16,737 nt of DNA from Chromatiales bacterium (GTDB lineage: Bacteria; Pseudomonadota; Gammaproteobacteria; SZUA-152). Position numbers and translations under genes: made by a program. Location: positions 1 to 16,737 of the forward strand of contig JALTPW010000944.1 of the NCBI GenBank assembly GCA_026999335.1. The letters are read 5' to 3'. Of the stretch, positions 13,529 to 16,737 are shown piece after piece (the stretch's first letter is position 1; each line of letters begins with the position of its first letter). The notes under the pieces were generated by a model. It saw nothing but the letters and a program-made list of their open reading frames with translations, was not told the DNA's origin and searched no databases.

Positions 13529-14458
13529 CTACTTGGCTTGGCTGGACATCAATGATCGACTAATTCTTTGTACTAACTCAATCGAAGCATCGACTTCAAT
13601 CTTTCTGATAGCGACACTTTCAATGTTACACCCAACAGGAATTCCTTTTTCGTCTGCAAAGCTTTTTAGCTCCAGCCAGCTTTGTTCGGAAAAATCAAGC
13701 GATTTTTGCAGAATATCGTTTGAGTGTGTCAGTTCATTCTCCAGCCATTTTGGAATACTGATGCCCAACCATTTCATAAACTGAAGTGTTTTAAGGGATC
13801 CGCAAGGCGTTAGCGTAAACAATATTGGCACAAGCGGAATATTGTATTCTTGCCCATAGTAATAATATTCAGATAAAAAATCTTTTGATGCATTGACATC
13901 ATAGACTCCCTGGGAAACAAAAAAAGTACAACCCTGAGAGATTTTATCAAAGACTCGAATATGTTCATCACCTTTGCTCTGATGCCGTTCGGGAATTGTG
14001 ACACCACCTAAAAGAAGATTACTGCCTGTTTCCGCCTTTAGTTTGTAGGCGTCATTCATTGACAAGGTAACAGCTTGCGATTTCGAAGGTGAACCAACAA
14101 ATACCGTCAATGTATCCTTTGGCGACGCGCTCATAAGAAATTGTGACAATTCCGCTGTGCTGTATTTCCCCACAGAACGATAAATAACCTTGGGGATAGG
14201 TAAAGAGCGCAGGTATTCTTTACTGTAGTAAAAGGCATCCAAGGTCTCCATGAAAGGAAATGGGCGCTCTTCCTGTGTCCGAGATTTTTCATCCTGAATG
14301 TCATAAATTATCAATCCGTCAATTTCCAAAGATTGAATTCTTTGTATTTGCCGATAGGAAATTTCCTCTATTTTTTCTGTACTCGTTGCCTTTTTGGGCG
14401 GGGTAATCCCGTAGAAAATAATCCCACTTTCCCGGTTTTTTATTTTTTCAATAAGCAT
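13529..14458 (-). CDS. Divergent methylenetetrahydrofolate reductase-like protein
   Basis: This 309-residue protein appears to have the TIM-barrel fold of MetF-type reductases, which are FAD enzymes reducing 5,10-methylene-THF to 5-methyl-THF. Recognisable counterparts are YGITPP near the start (MetF SFEFFPP), IPERH at 155-159 (MetF YPExH), VSQGVYD with Gln183 and Asp187 (MetF ITQFFFD), and a late PLVPILF...SIPKWL segment (MetF IIPGIL...IPAWM). Compared with E. coli MetF, the catalytic Glu28 aligns with Gly17 and Asp120 of the RGDLP loop aligns with Ser123, so classical activity is doubtful. The start at 14458 has GAGAG a suitable distance upstream. Base composition is clearly more AT-rich than most neighbours, suggesting transfer. 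It lies 103 bases behind the DUF748 gene on the same strand, with MITE-like elements downstream. Confidence 0.75.
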   Translation of the reverse strand: MLIEKIKNRESGIIFYGITPPKKATSTEKIEEISYRQIQRIQSLEIDGLIIYDIQDEKSRTQEERPFPFMETLDAFYYSKEYLRSLPIPKVIYRSVGKYSTAELSQFLMSASPKDTLTVFVGSPSKSQAVTLSMNDAYKLKAETGSNLLLGGVTIPERHQSKGDEHIRVFDKISQGCTFFVSQGVYDVNASKDFLSEYYYYGQEYNIPLVPILFTLTPCGSLKTLQFMKWLGISIPKWLENELTHSNDILQKSLDFSEQSWLELKSFADEKGIPVGCNIESVAIRKIEVDASIELVQRISRSLMSSQAK

Positions 14459-14561
14459 TATATCTCTCTATTTCTATGTATGATTTTTTAAAGCATGGAT
14501 CATTCATCAAAAAACACTTTTTTTACTGGCCTGGGCGAATAGTTTTTCCGCCTCCACGCCA

Positions 14562-16737
14562 TCAGATGAGCAATTCCACCCGTGGCATGGCATCGGCCTG
14601 ATCGCTTTCCACTTCAGGCAGGCAGCTGACGAGCTGATGATTCGCTTTGCCAGCCTGCGAAATGATGAATTCCCGTACCGCGATAGCGCGCTGTTGCGCC
14701 AGCTGTTCAAGTCGTTTGCGCAGCGCTTCTTCGTCCACTGGCTCTTCCGCAGGCAGTTTTTTTTCTGTTTTTTCCACCTTTTCCGTTACCGCTATGAGCG
14801 CCGTAGCGTCACCGTCCACGGCAATACCACAGACCTTGATCGCCACCTTGGGCCGGTCACTGAGAATGCCCGCTACCTTCTTCAGATAGTCTCTGCCCGT
14901 CTCATCGATCTCACTGGAGCCCAGGCTGAATTGCACAGGATCCAGTCGCACCTTGGTCATCTGTTCGCCGGCAAGTTTTGCCACTGCCAGCATAGTGCCA
15001 TATGGCTGTAAGGCAAACATGAAATAGGTCATGGCGGCTTTTTTGCTGCCGGACATCAGGGCCTGATTGATGGCGTCGCTGACACTGAAGTCGGGGGCGT
15101 TGATATCACCACTGAGCGGAATACTCAGGGAAATGGTGTTATTGCTGTCGCGCAGCATATTGAGCGAGGTATCGAGTGAGACGGCCGACATACCGCCCTG
15201 CTGATCCTTGTCTGCCACCGGTATCAATTCCAGCTGCTGGAGGGTCAGCTGTGTCTCACCGGCCAATTGATCCCGCTCGATGCTAATGTCGATATCACTG
15301 GACAGGGTGCCACTGCGCAGGCGGAAGCCCAGGTCACCTGCGGTGTACGGTGACAACGGGGGAAGATCGAGGCCCTTGATACTGGCCTCAATCTTCGCCG
15401 TGAGCTTGTCGGCGAAAGGTTGCAGCTCGCCGGAAAACTGGTAGTGGCCAAAGCGACCGAGCTTGCCCTTGCCTTTCAGCTGCATGAGCTGATCCGCCGA
15501 ACGGTTGTCGATATTGTCGAGTTCGAGATTTTCGATGCCGATATCGGTGCGAGTTTTTGGCGTGATGCCGGCATCGTCAAAAACGAGGGCGCTGTCATCG
15601 CTCATCTGAAAATGGCCAATATGGAAAGTGGCAGGGTTTGCGGTCGTCTGGCTTTCCTTGACAGGCGCTGTTTCCGTCTCGCTTTCCTGTGCCGTTTCGG
15701 TGCTCGCCATGCGTTCGACCGCCGCCATCAGCACATCAAGATTGCTGCCGCCATCAGCCGCGCGGGTAAGATAGATTTTTGCCTGCTTCAGCAGGATGTT
15801 ATCAATACTCAGTTGGTTACCCTCGTTCAGCACCAGGCTGTCGATGGTCAGGTTATTGTTGCTGAACAAGGGAGGTGCCGAGCTGTCGTCCACGGCCTGT
15901 GCCACATACCCCTGTTCGATGCGAATCTTTTCGATCTCCAGCGCGCCGGCGTTGTGCAGGCGGAATTCTTCCAGGCTGAAACTGCCCATGCCGGCCAGTG
16001 AAAAATCATCGCTACGGGCGTGCAACTCGTTGGTTTGAAGGTTTTCCAGTTGGACGGAGATCCGTGGATCATCGCTGGAGCTATCAGACTCAAACGTAAA
16101 TTGGATCCCCAGTTGCAAATCCTGTTGGGTAATATTCAATGGCGATTGCAGGAGGGTGGTGTCGAGCTGTTCGCCCGTAATATCACCGCTGCCGCTCACA
16201 TGAAGAACAGCCTGTTGCGATGTCCCGCCGGTCTGTTTCAGTTCAATATTTCCGGCCCAACGCAGGGACTCCTGTTGCAGGTGGATTTGCGGCGTGCTCA
16301 GTCGCAGCTGATCCAGCCGTAATGTGTCGGTCTTCAACTGCAGGTTCATGTCTGTCACGGACAGATCAAGCGAAACCTCCGTCTCCAATGTCAGTTTGCC
16401 GGCCAGTTCATCGGCGATGCCGGTGAGCTGCTGGAAATTCGCCAACGGCAGGCCAAGAAGGCTGATGTGGCCGTTGACTCGCAGGCTGTCGGCAAAAAGC
16501 GCGATGCTGCCCGTATAGTCCAGTGGCGCACCATTGACGGTGGCCTGTAATGAGATCTGTGCGTCCTGCTCCGGTCGCCAGGCCGCCAGATCCCGCAGAC
16601 TGAACTGCACGATGCGGGTATCCATTTCCAGCTTGGCGTCGCTGTAGTGGAGGTCGATGTCGGAAAAGGTCAGGCGATCAATGCCGACTTCCCAGTCAAA
16701 GGTTTTTGTCTCGTGGGTATTTTGGGTATTTTGGGTA
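14562..16737 (-). CDS. DUF748/AsmA-like large envelope protein, 5' end outside the window
   Basis: At least 724 codons are open, from beyond the window's right edge to a TGA at 14562; an internal ATG at 16625 is unlikely to be the start because the frame continues in good coding sequence (DWEVGIDRLTFSDIDLHYSD). The sequence is a long run of beta-strand repeats (e.g. NLTIDSLVLNEGNQLSIDNI) with FHIGHFQMSDDSALVFDDAG and a C-terminal part VQFSLGSSEIDETGRDYLKK that loosely recalls OmpA-type domains. This matches DUF748 proteins, AsmA-related and probably periplasm-spanning, with a presumed role in envelope lipid transport or homeostasis (family-level inference). A Glu/Thr/Ala-rich linker (TAQESETETAPVKES) and a charged helix (VEKTEKKLPAEEPVDEEAL) are present. 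Confidence 0.85.
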   Translation of the reverse strand, partial: TQNTQNTHETKTFDWEVGIDRLTFSDIDLHYSDAKLEMDTRIVQFSLRDLAAWRPEQDAQISLQATVNGAPLDYTGSIALFADSLRVNGHISLLGLPLANFQQLTGIADELAGKLTLETEVSLDLSVTDMNLQLKTDTLRLDQLRLSTPQIHLQQESLRWAGNIELKQTGGTSQQAVLHVSGSGDITGEQLDTTLLQSPLNITQQDLQLGIQFTFESDSSSDDPRISVQLENLQTNELHARSDDFSLAGMGSFSLEEFRLHNAGALEIEKIRIEQGYVAQAVDDSSAPPLFSNNNLTIDSLVLNEGNQLSIDNILLKQAKIYLTRAADGGSNLDVLMAAVERMASTETAQESETETAPVKESQTTANPATFHIGHFQMSDDSALVFDDAGITPKTRTDIGIENLELDNIDNRSADQLMQLKGKGKLGRFGHYQFSGELQPFADKLTAKIEASIKGLDLPPLSPYTAGDLGFRLRSGTLSSDIDISIERDQLAGETQLTLQQLELIPVADKDQQGGMSAVSLDTSLNMLRDSNNTISLSIPLSGDINAPDFSVSDAINQALMSGSKKAAMTYFMFALQPYGTMLAVAKLAGEQMTKVRLDPVQFSLGSSEIDETGRDYLKKVAGILSDRPKVAIKVCGIAVDGDATALIAVTEKVEKTEKKLPAEEPVDEEALRKRLEQLAQQRAIAVREFIISQAGKANHQLVSCLPEVESDQADAMPRVELLI
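16715..16737. repeat. 9-bp tandem repeat inside the DUF748 gene
   Basis: GGGTATTTT is repeated twice and followed by a partial third copy at the window edge. On the coding strand this reads as in-frame TQN-TQN-TH, so gain or loss of units would not break the gene. Confidence 0.6.

Noticed and set aside
15420..16001. 193-codon plus-strand open frame opposite the DUF748 gene
   Set aside because: Shadow of a continuous coding frame that runs through the whole region.

Overview
The window reads as a chromosomal segment of a GC-rich gammaproteobacterium, possibly a Chromatiales/Thiotrichales-type lineage (inferred from gene content only). Supporting this are FetAB, a class I GloA with all its metal ligands, an 880-residue PepN, HemW, DinB, a DUF748 protein, and dispersed REP palindromes resembling those of Pseudomonas. 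No tRNA, rRNA, CRISPR array, phage gene or intact transposase is visible.

Left part (1-8200): A decayed coaBC remnant is followed by a tightly overlapped minus-strand operon, cdd1-like > fetA > fetB, whose stop and start codons overlap by 4 bp. Divergent from it is a secreted DUF3047 protein, then pepN and gloA. Two inverted pairs of REP palindromes flank pepN-gloA. Convergent to gloA is a two-gene operon: a Roadblock/LC7 protein followed by a diiron metallo-beta-lactamase-fold protein of the ODP/flavodiiron type. A Sel1-repeat lipoprotein follows.

Middle part (8200-12222): A small outer-membrane beta-barrel gene and hemW lie on the minus strand. dinB is divergent from hemW across a gap of about 300 bp that holds inverted repeats. 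A degenerate REP copy, a possible 46-residue protein and an unrecognised multi-spanning membrane protein follow.

Right part (12223-16737): About 1.3 kb contains no intact gene but is rich in repeats and relics. It holds a distant 14-bp inverted-repeat pair, an inverted REP pair in the opposite geometry, a C-terminal scrap of an RND efflux pump, and two different MITE-like hairpin elements inserted back to back. The two elements share one CTAG target copy and interrupt a short ORF whose reading frame is restored when both are removed. Next comes an AT-rich, probably transferred gene for a divergent methylenetetrahydrofolate-reductase-like protein that appears to lack two catalytic acidic residues. 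The window ends inside a large minus-strand DUF748/AsmA-like gene.

Most of the window is ordinary housekeeping sequence. The parts worth attention are the Roadblock-ODP operon, the MTHFR-like gene, the tandem MITE insertion and the REP family. I did not find convincing evidence for a complete new defence or mobile system.
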